The notes under the pieces: model-generated | What the model was told of the DNA's origin: nothing | The model's input: only the letters and a program-made list of their open reading frames with translations | Databases searched by the model: none | Shown: positions 7,642 through 15,298 of the stretch, in pieces | Layout of the letters: each line of letters begins with the position of its first letter | How positions within the stretch are numbered: position 1 is the first letter of the stretch | NCBI GenBank assembly: GCA_964587655.1 | Contig: CAZPMT010000069.1 | Span: 1-27,139 of the forward strand | DNA from: CAZPMT01 sp964587655 | Lineage (GTDB): Bacteria; Hydrogenedentota; Hydrogenedentia; Hydrogenedentales; SLHB01 | Direction of reading: 5' to 3' | DNA length: 27,139 nt | Position numbers and translations under genes: made by a program

Positions 7642-8196
7642 TTAACGGACCAGCGATTTCTCCACGCGGTCGCGCGTTTCCTTGCCAACGAGTGCGTCGA
7701 TCAGCGCCAACGCGAAGTCGATGGCCGTGCCCGGCCCGCGCGAGGTAATCACATTCCCATCGCACGTCACGGCGTCTCCCGTGTAGGTCACGTCCGGCAA
7801 GCCCATGCTATCGAGACATCCGGGATAGCTCGTGGCGCGTTTGCCAGACAACACGCCCGCCTTCGCGAGCACCGTCGGCGCGGCGCAGATGGCGCACGTG
7901 AACTTGCCTTCGGCGGCCATCTTTTTCAGAAGCGCGATGACGCGCTCGTCCCCTGCAAGGTTGTCAGCGCCGGGAAGTCCGCCCGGTAGAACGACCATGT
8001 CGAAATTGCGATACAGCGCCATATCGAGGGTTGTGTCGGGGATTAGAGTTGTTCTTCGGCTTGCCAATACCGGGTTGCCGTCAAGGCCCGCAGTCACCAC
8101 GTCGAGGCCGGCTCGGCGCAGCAAATCGATACACGTGACCGCTTCCAGTTCCTCGCAACCCTGCGCCAGAAGAATTAGGACTGATTTCTCCGCCAT
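7642..8196 (-). CDS. DJ-1/PfpI family protein
   Basis: A 184-residue protein starting MAEKSVLILLAQGCEELEAV at 8196, with GGAGG about 7 nt upstream; earlier in-frame starts add a non-conserved leader. It has the conserved Glu (E16) and the nucleophile-elbow cysteine in CAICAAPTVLA (C104), preceded by VVLPGGLPGADNL and followed by TSRGPGTAIDFALALIDAL. This is the ThiJ/DJ-1 arrangement (glyoxalase/deglycase-like or redox-responsive chaperone). The exact activity is not predictable from sequence alone. It is the first gene of a two-gene minus-strand unit with the isomerase at 6776-7621. Confidence 0.9.
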   Translation of the reverse strand: MAEKSVLILLAQGCEELEAVTCIDLLRRAGLDVVTAGLDGNPVLASRRTTLIPDTTLDMALYRNFDMVVLPGGLPGADNLAGDERVIALLKKMAAEGKFTCAICAAPTVLAKAGVLSGKRATSYPGCLDSMGLPDVTYTGDAVTCDGNVITSRGPGTAIDFALALIDALVGKETRDRVEKSLVR

Positions 8197-8443
8197 TGCA
8201 GATTCCTCCATCGTCAGGACAGACGTCACGGATCTCAACGTCAACTGAGAGTCTAGCCAAGCACAATCAGAATCTCAAAATCTCAAGACTCAATTGCCGA
8301 CATCTCACGGATCCCCAATTTTCCGATGTGCGCGCAAATGAACGCTGAACATGGCGCGCAAAGCGATACGCCGAGTATCGATCGGACTCGTTCGCAAGTA
8401 CAACTTGGCAACAAGAGAACGGCTGCCTGCAAGGCTCCGTTTC

Positions 8444-8485
8444 TTGTCATGTCATGCGCTCCCCGGCTATAATGTATGAAAAGGA
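8444..8485 (+). promoter_or_regulatory. Promoter and ribosome site of the toxin-antitoxin pair
   Basis: TTGTCA (8444-8449), an 18-nt spacer and a perfect TATAAT (8468-8473), followed by AAGGA (8481-8485) nine bases before the antitoxin ATG. Antitoxins of this type usually bind their own promoter, but I did not see an obvious operator palindrome. Confidence 0.65.
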
Positions 8486-8494
8486 ATCAGGCAT

Positions 8495-8752
8495 ATGACG
8501 CAACGAGTGCTCAAGAGTACGCACGATGACCTCGCCGATGCCATCGAGCACGTCGAGGACGGCAAGCCCGTCCTCCTAGAACACGACGGCAAGCCGCTGG
8601 CGGCGATCATCTCCATAACCGACCTCAAACTCCTCGAAGCGTACATCGAGGAACTCGAAGACGGAGTCGACCGCGAAGAGATCGAAAAAGCCCTTGCAGA
8701 GCCGTCGGACGCCGTGCCGTACGAGGAGTTCCGCAAGGAACTCGGCTTTTGA
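8495..8752 (+). CDS. Phd/YefM-type antitoxin
   Basis: An 85-residue acidic protein (LKSTHDDLADAIEHVEDGKP, VLLEHDGKPLAAIISITDLKLLE) with the Phd/YefM N-terminal fold: a short strand, a helix, and 'GKPLAAIIS..DLKLLEAYIEELED' leading to a charged C-terminal tail that would wrap the toxin. It overlaps the next gene by 4 bp, the usual antitoxin-toxin coupling. It should neutralise the RelE/ParE-like product and autoregulate the operon (family knowledge). Confidence 0.85.
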   Translation: MTQRVLKSTHDDLADAIEHVEDGKPVLLEHDGKPLAAIISITDLKLLEAYIEELEDGVDREEIEKALAEPSDAVPYEEFRKELGF

Positions 8753-9015
8753 CGTACAGGGTCGACATCGAAACGGTCGCACGCCGCCAGATGCGAAGTC
8801 TGCCGCGTGCGATTGCCGAAAGGATTGACGCGGCTGTGCGTGCATTGGCCAGCGAGCCGCGTCCGCCAGGATGCCGCCAAATGGCCGGTTATCACAATAC
8901 CTATCGCCTCCGCATCGGCGACTATCGCATCCTGTATCGTATTCATGACGACGTTCTTGTCGTCCTCGTTGTGCGGGTCGGTCATCGCCGCGAGGTCTAC
9001 CGCCGCACGCGGTAA
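8749..9015 (+). CDS. RelE/ParE family toxin
   Basis: An 88-residue basic protein: YRVDIETVARRQMRSLPRAI, then PPGCRQMAGYHNTYRLRIGD, YRILYRIHDDVLVVLVVRVG and HRREVYRR, the classic RelE core with GDYRILYxIxDD and the C-terminal GHRREVY. The RelE branch would cleave ribosome-bound mRNA and the ParE branch would poison gyrase; the sequence resembles the RelE branch more. The start is a TTG overlapping the antitoxin stop (TTGA), so translation is probably coupled and low. Length is normal and no truncation is evident. Confidence 0.88.
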   Translation: MTYRVDIETVARRQMRSLPRAIAERIDAAVRALASEPRPPGCRQMAGYHNTYRLRIGDYRILYRIHDDVLVVLVVRVGHRREVYRRTR

Positions 9016-9097
9016 GCAGTTCCTTCCCGAGGGCCTGCATACCGGGGCGGTTGCACCGTATGGGGTTGGTGCGCGCACTTGACGCTTGCATCGGGGC

Positions 9098-9805
9098 CTA
9101 CCGGAGCACGAAGAAAAAGACGACGAAGAAGTGGGCCGCGCTGCCTGCGATGACGAAGAGATGCCATATGGCATGATTGAACGGCAGGCGGTCCCATACG
9201 TAGAAGGCGACCCCGAAAGTGTAGAAGAGTCCGCCGACCGCCATCCATATGATGGCCGTTAGAGGTATCGTCTCGATCATGGGCTTCAGGAAAAGGACGA
9301 TAAGCCACCCGAGCACCAGATAGAGAATGAGGGAAAAGCCTTCAAAACGGCCCGTGAAGAACGTCTTTATGAAAACGCCCAGGCCCGCGATGCTCCACGT
9401 CAAGGCAAACAGAAGCCAGCCCCAACTGCCGCGGCACAGAACCAGCGTGAACGGGGTGTACGTGCCGGCGATGAGAAGGTAGATCACCGCGTGATCGACC
9501 TGTCGCAAGACACGCCGAACCGCGGGATATCGAATGCTATGGTAAAGGGTGGACGCTACATACAGCGCGACAAGGGTGCTGCCGTATATGCTGAAGGCGA
9601 CGATTCGCCATGGGTCGCCTTTGAGCGCAGCAAACGTCACGAGCACGCTTAGCCCGGCGATGCTAAGCGCCGCCGCGACGCCATGCGTGACGCTGTTCGC
9701 AATATCTTCGGAAACCGTGTAGTGGGGAAGGTCTGTCTTCTTCATTCGGGGGCCGATCGCTAGTGACTCGCCGTATGATACACCTTCTTGCTCGCGCATT
9801 TCCAC
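9098..9805 (-). CDS. Hemolysin III / PAQR-family membrane protein
   Basis: An integral membrane protein with seven hydrophobic segments and the family motifs STLYHSIRYPA, DHAVIYLLIAGTYTPF and the C-terminal NHAIWHLFVIAGSAAHFF. The conserved Ser, Asp and three His form the zinc site of PAQR proteins. Bacterial members (TrhA/YqfA type) influence membrane lipid balance; the name hemolysin is historical. The GTG at 9805 has GGAGG ten bases upstream and gives 235 residues. The ATG at 9745 (MKKTDLPHYTVSEDIANSVT) has no clear ribosome site but gives a more typical 215-residue protein, so the start is uncertain. It converges with the toxin-antitoxin pair. Confidence 0.88.
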   Translation of the reverse strand: MEMREQEGVSYGESLAIGPRMKKTDLPHYTVSEDIANSVTHGVAAALSIAGLSVLVTFAALKGDPWRIVAFSIYGSTLVALYVASTLYHSIRYPAVRRVLRQVDHAVIYLLIAGTYTPFTLVLCRGSWGWLLFALTWSIAGLGVFIKTFFTGRFEGFSLILYLVLGWLIVLFLKPMIETIPLTAIIWMAVGGLFYTFGVAFYVWDRLPFNHAIWHLFVIAGSAAHFFVVFFFVLR

Positions 9806-9870
9806 GCGGAAAGCGCCTCCCGATTGGCAACACCGTTCGGACAGGAGATATTTCCAACGTACGAGCAGTC

Positions 9871-9900
9871 TTGACTTCTCTGCGGGCGCGGTGGTAGTTT
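9871..9900 (+). promoter_or_regulatory. Candidate promoter of the cobalamin-riboswitch operon
   Basis: TTGACT (9871-9876), an 18-nt spacer and TAGTTT (9895-9900) lie just upstream of the riboswitch. The -35 element is good and the -10 is weak. Confidence 0.4.
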
Positions 9901-9920
9901 ATAGCAAGATGAAGTGACGG

Positions 9921-10133
9921 TTTGAAAGGAGGTGGCCGGAAAAGACTTTGCTGAACGGGCCAAGGGAAGTACGGTGAGAGTCCGTCGCAGTCGCGCTGCT
10001 GTAACCGGGTACGAAATCCGCTATGGGGCTGTTTCGCAGAAACGCCCTTAAGACGCCACTGTCCAAGTGACGGGAAGGCGCGGAAAGTAGGAAGATCCGG
10101 AAGCCAGAAGACCTGCCCAATACCATTTTCAAG
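9921..10133 (+). ncRNA. Cobalamin (B12) riboswitch aptamer
   Basis: The plus strand carries the conserved cobalamin aptamer blocks in order: GGTGGCC (9931 on), AAGGGAAGTACGGTGAGAGT (9962 on), the core CGCAGTCGCGCTGCTGTAAC, variable stems, and finally the B12 box AAGCCAGAAGACCTGCC (10101-10117). The flanks TTGAAA (9922-9927) and TTTCAA (10127-10132) close a P1 helix. It reads toward the secreted beta-propeller gene 139 bp downstream. In most characterised cases adenosylcobalamin binding lowers expression of the downstream gene. Confidence 0.93.
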
Positions 10134-10159
10134 TGCGGCAACTTCGCGGAAAAAGTTGC

Positions 10160-10198
10160 GGCAGGCGCCAGCCTCAAGCAAGTTCCTGCCATCTTTTT
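10160..10198 (+). terminator. Candidate riboswitch-controlled intrinsic terminator
   Basis: GGCAGG (10160-10165) can pair with CCTGCC (10185-10190), followed by ATCTTTTT. A second hairpin, GCAACTT / AAGTTGC, lies just before it. The B12-box sequence GACCTGCC (10110-10117) could compete for GGCAGG, giving a plausible antiterminator switch. This suggests transcriptional control; the pairing is read by eye only. Confidence 0.45.
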
Positions 10199-10271
10199 CC
10201 CCTCATTGACAACGGCAAACAAGAATTAACCATACGTCAAAATGCCCACAGGGCAAGGGGAGTGCTTCAAA

Positions 10272-11348
10272 ATGCATTTCGTTAATCGTGTTACCTATTG
10301 TGCGGTTCCTCTGATCTTAGTCATGGCGTTCAGCGCGGCGGGAACTGAGTACGGCGTCTTTACGGGTTTCCCTAAGGCTGCGCCGGGCGCGTTCGGCGTG
10401 AAAGCCGAGGGCCTTCCGGACGGACGGTGGGTCGTGTGGAACGGCGACGCCGTGTTCTTCGAGACCATGGTGGGAGGCGATGAGTTCAAGGAAGTCGCTT
10501 CGGGTTACGCGGGCGACCCTGGTTTCGTAGCCGTCTCGCCTGACGGACACCACGTGCTGCTTGGCGCGGGCTACTCCGGGAAGCTCTACGTGCTCGACAC
10601 CGACGCGCCCACGGACTACAACCCGGGTTCAGAGGTGGCCACGGTCACGCACTACTACGGCGCTTACCTCAACGAGAGTCTCGTGTTGCTCGACCGCGCC
10701 ACTGACGATAGCACCACCAGCGAACTCGTCGTGCTGGATCTGTCTTCTCCGTCGCCGACGCACAGGCGCGTTATGTTGAAGCCGCCAAATGTGAACCTTA
10801 ATGGGACCGAATACGGCGTGAGCGCGTGCCTCGCTGTCAACGCATCTCACACGACAGTCTACACGGCGGGCCTCGTCTACGACGGTTGGGACCTGGTGAG
10901 CAATCAATTGAAGAAGGTTACCGTGGCTGCGCTCGTCAACGCCTATCAGACCTCGACGCCCCTTGACTGGAACAACGATATCGATGCTGTCCCGATTGGC
11001 GCTTCGGGGGTCTTTGGCGTCGGCGGCCCTGCGGGGATCTCCGCAAGCGAGGAACTCTTCATCGGCGGCTTCGGCGGCGTGCAACGCGTCGATCCGGCGA
11101 TGGGGACGGTCATCGAAACCATTGATCCGGCGGGACCGTTCGAATACTACGGCGTTGCATACAACCCATACAACGGTGTGGTGCTTCCCATCGTCGCGGA
11201 CCCAGCGGATTGGTCCATGGACGTCGTTTACGCTCCCGAAGGCGCGTTTGCCCCGTTGCCCACGGGGAGCGGTTTGGGGCTTTTGGCGCTCGCGGCCTTG
11301 CTCGCCGTTGCCGGCGCAGGACGCGTTGCCTCTCGGCGGATAGGGTGA
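10272..11348 (+). CDS. Secreted YncE/BtuG-like beta-propeller, C-terminally anchored
   Basis: A 358-residue exported protein. The ATG at 10272 has AGGGGAG about 10 nt upstream; the ATG at 10242 has none. It has a signal peptide (MHFVNRVTYCAVPLILVMAF), then beta-propeller blades of the YVTN/YncE type (FVAVSPDGHHVLLGAGYSGK, LYVLDTD, SLVLLDRATDD, ELFIGGFGGVQRVDPAMGTV). The C-terminus PLPTGSGLGLLALAALLAVA..RVASRR is a Pro-Thr motif, hydrophobic helix and Arg tail, as in IPTL/PEP-CTERM-like sorting signals. It is the first gene after the cobalamin riboswitch. In Bacteroides the surface beta-propeller BtuG is encoded under B12 control and captures cobalamin for BtuB, so a B12-binding role is the leading inference. 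Homology to BtuG itself cannot be shown by eye. Confidence 0.75.
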   Translation: MHFVNRVTYCAVPLILVMAFSAAGTEYGVFTGFPKAAPGAFGVKAEGLPDGRWVVWNGDAVFFETMVGGDEFKEVASGYAGDPGFVAVSPDGHHVLLGAGYSGKLYVLDTDAPTDYNPGSEVATVTHYYGAYLNESLVLLDRATDDSTTSELVVLDLSSPSPTHRRVMLKPPNVNLNGTEYGVSACLAVNASHTTVYTAGLVYDGWDLVSNQLKKVTVAALVNAYQTSTPLDWNNDIDAVPIGASGVFGVGGPAGISASEELFIGGFGGVQRVDPAMGTVIETIDPAGPFEYYGVAYNPYNGVVLPIVADPADWSMDVVYAPEGAFAPLPTGSGLGLLALAALLAVAGAGRVASRRIG

Positions 11349-11353
11349 GAAAA

Positions 11354-13513
11354 ATGAGTGCACGCCGTCTGTTTACGACGATAGTCCTGATATCGCTCAT
11401 CGCCGCGACGAGAACGATACACGCGGAAGATCCGTGGGCGGACGGCGTGATTCTCTATGCACCTGCGGCCGGCGCTCTGTTGACAGACTCGTCGAAGGCC
11501 GTTGGCGAGCCCTTTGGCGGCGGGCCATCGACGCCGAACAACGATGCCGTGGTGAGCCTTGGCGGTCAGGATGGCGTGTTGGTTCTGAAATTCAACACGC
11601 CCGTGACCGGCGATCCGAGTAATCCCTTCGGTTTGGATTGCATTGTTTATTCGAACGCGTTCTGGACCGGCGGCAATCCGCAGGTCAAGTTCCAGGAGCC
11701 GGCGATTATCGAGATCAGCGAGGACGTCAATGGGAACGGCGTTGCCGACGACCCCTGGTATCTGATTCCCGGCAGCCGCGCGTATCCATATACACCCTTT
11801 CCCCAGGTAACTGAACCGAACGGGCAGAGCAACAGCGACATCGAGCCGTATCTTCTTGCGGGGAACATTCGCAATCCAAATCTGTTTGACGCGAATCCCG
11901 GGAACAATCTCGATGAGTACAACTGGGGCTATTGCGAGATGACTCCGTCGATGACGCCGTATCTTGACAACTACGTGCGCCCTGATGACCCGGATGCTGT
12001 CGGGATTACATCGAGAAGCGGAGGAGGAGACGCGTTTGACATCGCGTGGGCCGTTGATGCCGCAGGCAATCCCGCCGGGATCTCCCGTTTCCACTTCATC
12101 CGGATCACTTCGTTCATCTCGCGCATCTTCGGCGCGCTCGGGACTGCTTCGCCGGAGATCGATGCCGCAGCGGACGTCGCGCCCGGCGTCGACGTGGATG
12201 GCGACGGGATCCTTGACGAGTACGAGGTGCGCGTCGCGAGTACGGACCCGGCTCGCCGCGAAAGCACAATCCTGGCTCTGGAAATCCCTCCGCTGGAAGG
12301 CGGCAGTCCGTCCGGGACGCTGCTGGGAACGGCGCAGGATGATCGGGGCACAAAGCTGCGCCTGTATGCGGCCCAACAGCGCACCGAGACCGGCCGCGCG
12401 TATTCGGTGAAGGTGGATATCACCGAGCCGCTGGAGCCCGGCGCGCCGCTGCTCGATCCAGGGCTTATCAAGAGCGGTTGCGTCCGCGAGATTGTGTCAA
12501 GCGAATCCGATTTCGTTGCGGCGGGAATCCAGACGGCGGAGGTGACGATACAGTATAGCCCGGCGGAGATCGTGGGTCTCGAGGAAAGCTCTCTTCAGCC
12601 GTACTTGTTTACGGGAGGCGCGTACACGCAGGCGGGGATCGCCGACGTCCAAGTCAATGCCCCCGCGAACCTCGTGACGTTCCATACCCGGTACGCGGGA
12701 CTGTTTCTGTTGGCGTCGACGGCCGGCGGCGGCGATACGGGCTCGACCCAAGGCCCACAGGGCGAGATCCGTTTGAGCGCAACACCGCCGGAGGGCGTTC
12801 TCGCGAATCCCGCGAACGCCGTGACGTTGACGAGTGACGCGATCCTTGACCACGAGAGTAACGTGGTCCCCGACGGCACGCTGATCACCGTGGCGGCCTC
12901 GCGCGGGACGATTCTCGCGGCGGATGCCGACTCAGGCACGGCAGGCGTTCAAGTTGAGACGCTGAGCGGCATTGTCAGCTTCGACGTCGGAGCACCGGCC
13001 CAGAGCGGGAGCGCGTTGATCTCCGCCACGTCCGTCGAGGGTTCGGCCTATGGCGAAATAGCATACGCGTTTCTTCCCGGTCCGCCCGTGCCGCCGGTTT
13101 CCTGGTCCGTGGCCAAGCCGGAAGAGGACGAATCGGTCACCGTCAAGCTTACATCGAGCGTCATACGCGACGCGTTCGGCAATGCCGTTCGCGACGGCAC
13201 GGCGCTTACGGTTGTCGTCACGGACGGCGCGATTACTTCGGGCGACGCGGATCTGGAACAGCCCGGGACCCAGGTCCTCACTGCGCATGGACTCGCGACC
13301 CTGATCGTGGAGGTCCCCACGCTCGATTCCATTTTTGAAATGACGACATACGCGGACGCTGAGCAGACAGTCATGCTGGGGCAGGGCAGTTACTCTCCGG
13401 ATCAATACGTGCCCACGCCGCTGGCCGGAATGATGTGGTTGGCGCTCCTGATTTCAGCGGCGTTTGTTCTTGCGATGTCGCGAACAGAGGTGATCCAGCG
13501 TGGCGGCGAGTAA
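11354..13513 (+). CDS. Secreted Ig-domain protein of the B12 operon, C-terminally anchored
   Basis: A 719-residue exported protein starting 5 bp after the beta-propeller gene. It has a signal peptide (residues 1-24), then a ~250-residue domain whose signature is DVNGNGVADDPWYLIPGSRA (about 125-145). Cell-surface proteins in Bacteroidetes B12 loci carry a similar D.NGNG.ADD.WYE.AGSEY segment. A TSP3/EF-hand-like calcium loop follows (DVDGDGILDEYEV, near 280), then two invasin-like Ig domains (about 480-690; for example ILDHESNVVPDGTLITVAAS and IRDAFGNAVRDGTALTVVVT). The C-terminus is YVPTPLAGMMWLALLISAAF..MSR, a Pro-Thr plus hydrophobic anchor like that of its neighbour. It probably forms a surface partner of the beta-propeller. 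The link to Bacteroidetes loci is recalled, not searched. Confidence 0.7.
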   Translation: MSARRLFTTIVLISLIAATRTIHAEDPWADGVILYAPAAGALLTDSSKAVGEPFGGGPSTPNNDAVVSLGGQDGVLVLKFNTPVTGDPSNPFGLDCIVYSNAFWTGGNPQVKFQEPAIIEISEDVNGNGVADDPWYLIPGSRAYPYTPFPQVTEPNGQSNSDIEPYLLAGNIRNPNLFDANPGNNLDEYNWGYCEMTPSMTPYLDNYVRPDDPDAVGITSRSGGGDAFDIAWAVDAAGNPAGISRFHFIRITSFISRIFGALGTASPEIDAAADVAPGVDVDGDGILDEYEVRVASTDPARRESTILALEIPPLEGGSPSGTLLGTAQDDRGTKLRLYAAQQRTETGRAYSVKVDITEPLEPGAPLLDPGLIKSGCVREIVSSESDFVAAGIQTAEVTIQYSPAEIVGLEESSLQPYLFTGGAYTQAGIADVQVNAPANLVTFHTRYAGLFLLASTAGGGDTGSTQGPQGEIRLSATPPEGVLANPANAVTLTSDAILDHESNVVPDGTLITVAASRGTILAADADSGTAGVQVETLSGIVSFDVGAPAQSGSALISATSVEGSAYGEIAYAFLPGPPVPPVSWSVAKPEEDESVTVKLTSSVIRDAFGNAVRDGTALTVVVTDGAITSGDADLEQPGTQVLTAHGLATLIVEVPTLDSIFEMTTYADAEQTVMLGQGSYSPDQYVPTPLAGMMWLALLISAAFVLAMSRTEVIQRGGE

Positions 13514-14336
13514 CAGAGGTTTCACCTTGATCGAACTGCTGGTCGTGATAGGCATTATCGCGATCCTGGCGGCCATTCTGTTGCCCGCGCTTGGCCGCGC
13601 CCGTCAGCAGGCGCTTTCGGTGCAGTGCGTCAACAACCTGCGTCAGTTGTTTCTCGCGAATACGATGTACGCGAACGAAAACGGGGGCCGGTATTGTGCC
13701 GCCGCGCCCGATATCAACGTCGGATTCGGCGGGCGCACCCGCTGGCACGGTGTTCGCGCGACCGCGGACAATACCACCGATTTCGATCCCAAGAAGGGTC
13801 CCTTGTCGGAGTATCTGCCCGATGCGCGCGTGAAAGAGTGCCCGGTGTTTACCGAGTTCCGGCGCTCGGGCGAGGTCCCTAACGCTTTCGAGTCCGGCAC
13901 CGGCGGTTACGGCTACAACAAGGCGTACATCGGCGGAACGGATTACCTGAACCCGTTTCCGGAATCATGCCGGGCGACCACGCTGGATGGCCGCGTCGGA
14001 AACCCAGGTGAGACGATCATGTTTGCCGATGCGGCCATGCCGCAGGAAGGCTACCTTGTCGAATACAGTTTCGTTGAGCCGCCCTACTTTCCCACGGTCG
14101 GCAATCCGCACGGAGAAGCCGATTGGGGGTTTAGTTCGCCGAGCATCCATTTCCGTCACAACGGGCGCGCGAACATCCTGTGGTGCGACGGCCACATCAC
14201 GAGTGAGAAGTGGGAATGGGCCCCGTTGACCAATATCTACAACGGCAACAACAACCTCTGGGGTGTCGGCTGGTTCGGCCCGAAAAGCAACTACTACTTC
14301 GACGCTGCGCCAAAATCCGAGTACGGCGGGAAGTGA
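13500..14336 (+). CDS. Type II secretion-like pseudopilin with H-X9-DG motif
   Basis: A 278-residue protein with a type IV prepilin N-terminus (RGFTLIELLVVIGIIAILAA: Gly before the cleavage site, conserved Glu5 and a hydrophobic helix) and a C-terminal H-X9-DG motif (HNGRANILWCDG). This layout is expanded in Planctomycetes, Lentisphaerae, Verrucomicrobia and Hydrogenedentes. The GTG start at 13500 overlaps the preceding gene by 14 bp, with AGAGGTGA in the upstream coding sequence as ribosome site. It is therefore translationally coupled to the B12-operon surface protein and should fall under the same riboswitch. It may help assemble or display the surface complex; that role is inferred only from position. 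Confidence 0.85.
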   Translation: MAASNRGFTLIELLVVIGIIAILAAILLPALGRARQQALSVQCVNNLRQLFLANTMYANENGGRYCAAAPDINVGFGGRTRWHGVRATADNTTDFDPKKGPLSEYLPDARVKECPVFTEFRRSGEVPNAFESGTGGYGYNKAYIGGTDYLNPFPESCRATTLDGRVGNPGETIMFADAAMPQEGYLVEYSFVEPPYFPTVGNPHGEADWGFSSPSIHFRHNGRANILWCDGHITSEKWEWAPLTNIYNGNNNLWGVGWFGPKSNYYFDAAPKSEYGGK

Positions 14337-14350
14337 CCTTTCACCAGGAG

Positions 14351-14372
14351 ACAAGGGGTTGCAACCCCTTGT
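14351..14372. repeat. Perfect 22-bp palindrome, second copy
   Basis: The same 22-bp palindrome as at 6609-6630 (arms ACAAGGGGTTG / CAACCCCTTGT). It lies 15 bp after the pseudopilin stop and is followed by CCTTTACT, so it may also act as a terminator hairpin for the B12 operon. Two identical copies with unrelated flanks point to a dispersed REP-like unit. Confidence 0.6.
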
Positions 14373-14387
14373 CCTTTACTCCTCCGT

Positions 14388-14502
14388 ACTACTATCCGTC
14401 CGAATCTTGTTTTCTTACGAAGATTTTCTTTGTGTTCTCTGAGTTCTTTGTGGTTAAGGTTGCACGGACTTGTCCGTTTGGTTGCGGCTATCCTGCGCTG
14501 TG
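14388..14502 (+). repeat. Long dispersed repeat, copy B
   Basis: This matches copy A (705-814) from ACTACTATCCGTC through TGTGTTCTCTGAGTTCTTTG to CCTGCGCTGTG, with scattered differences. Its right half overlaps the 3' end of the L,D-transpeptidase gene, supplying the last codons and the TAA stop. Confidence 0.65.
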
Positions 14503-15287
14503 ATCAGCACTGGCGTGTTCAGCGGGATCATCTTATAGAGTGTGATGACGTCGTCGTTCGTCAATCGCACGCACCCGTGCGAGGCGGGCGTCCCGATCTT
14601 TTCCTCATCGTTCGTTCCGTGAATGTAGATGTTCCGGTCGAACGAATCCACGTCGCCGCCCTTGTTCTTTCCGGGCTCCTCGCCGCGCAACGTCAGCACA
14701 CGCGTGAGAACCAGGTCCTCCTTGACCGGATCGCCCCGCTTCCAGATTTCTTTCGTGGCATGCTTGTCGCGGAACACCTGTCCCCATGGCGAGCCGTCCC
14801 CGAACTTCTCCGCGACGCTGTGCCAGCCCAGCGGCGTCTGAAAGCTGTCCGCCTTTGATCCCGGACCCTTCGCCGCCGTCGAGCAGCGCGTTTCCGCAAC
14901 GATCTCCGTGCCGCGAATCACGCGCAACGTCTGTTCCTTGATCGATACCCATATGCCCAGCCCGTCGCCGACGCGTTCGCTCCAACCCATCGATGACAGA
15001 AGCTCCCAAGAACCTTTCGCGAGATGATTGGCCATGTCCTGCGTTTCCTCCTCAGTTTCCCGGGCCTCGGATGTGATGCCGGATGATACTTGCGGCAGCG
15101 CGGTTGTCTCTTCCGTCGCCCCGCGGTCGAAGGCGAGCAGCCCCGCGAAGCAGATCGCTGCAAACGCGATCCAAACCGGGAGTGCGCGCCTCCCGGCGAA
15201 CGTACGCACGAATATCACGGAGATCGCGTTGATGCCGGGTGTCGCAGCATCGTCGCGCTTGCTCTGTGAAGCACCGGTTCGAGACAT
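14454..15287 (-). CDS. L,D-transpeptidase (YkuD domain)
   Basis: A 277-residue protein with an N-terminal membrane anchor (VWIAFAAICFAGLLAF, about 38-53), a variable acidic stretch, and a YkuD domain. The catalytic signature IYIHGTN..GTPASHGCVRL carries His223, His237 and the nucleophile Cys239. Such enzymes form 3-3 peptidoglycan cross-links or attach proteins to peptidoglycan in the periplasm. The last ~13 residues (DSRNQTDKSVQP) and the stop codon are encoded by a dispersed repeat also found at 705-814, so the native C-terminus may have been replaced. It starts 12 nt after the amidohydrolase stop, with a weak ribosome site, and is probably co-transcribed. Confidence 0.9.
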   Translation of the reverse strand: MSRTGASQSKRDDAATPGINAISVIFVRTFAGRRALPVWIAFAAICFAGLLAFDRGATEETTALPQVSSGITSEARETEEETQDMANHLAKGSWELLSSMGWSERVGDGLGIWVSIKEQTLRVIRGTEIVAETRCSTAAKGPGSKADSFQTPLGWHSVAEKFGDGSPWGQVFRDKHATKEIWKRGDPVKEDLVLTRVLTLRGEEPGKNKGGDVDSFDRNIYIHGTNDEEKIGTPASHGCVRLTNDDVITLYKMIPLNTPVLITAQDSRNQTDKSVQP

Positions 15288-15298
15288 AAGAGATACCG

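Noticed and set aside
10242..10271. Upstream ATG for the beta-propeller gene
   Set aside because: It has no ribosome site and its leader (MPTGQGECFK) precedes the signal peptide; the ATG at 10272 has AGGGGAG at good spacing.
11228..12376. 382-codon open frame on the minus strand
   Set aside because: It is antisense to the B12-operon surface protein and has no recognisable domain.
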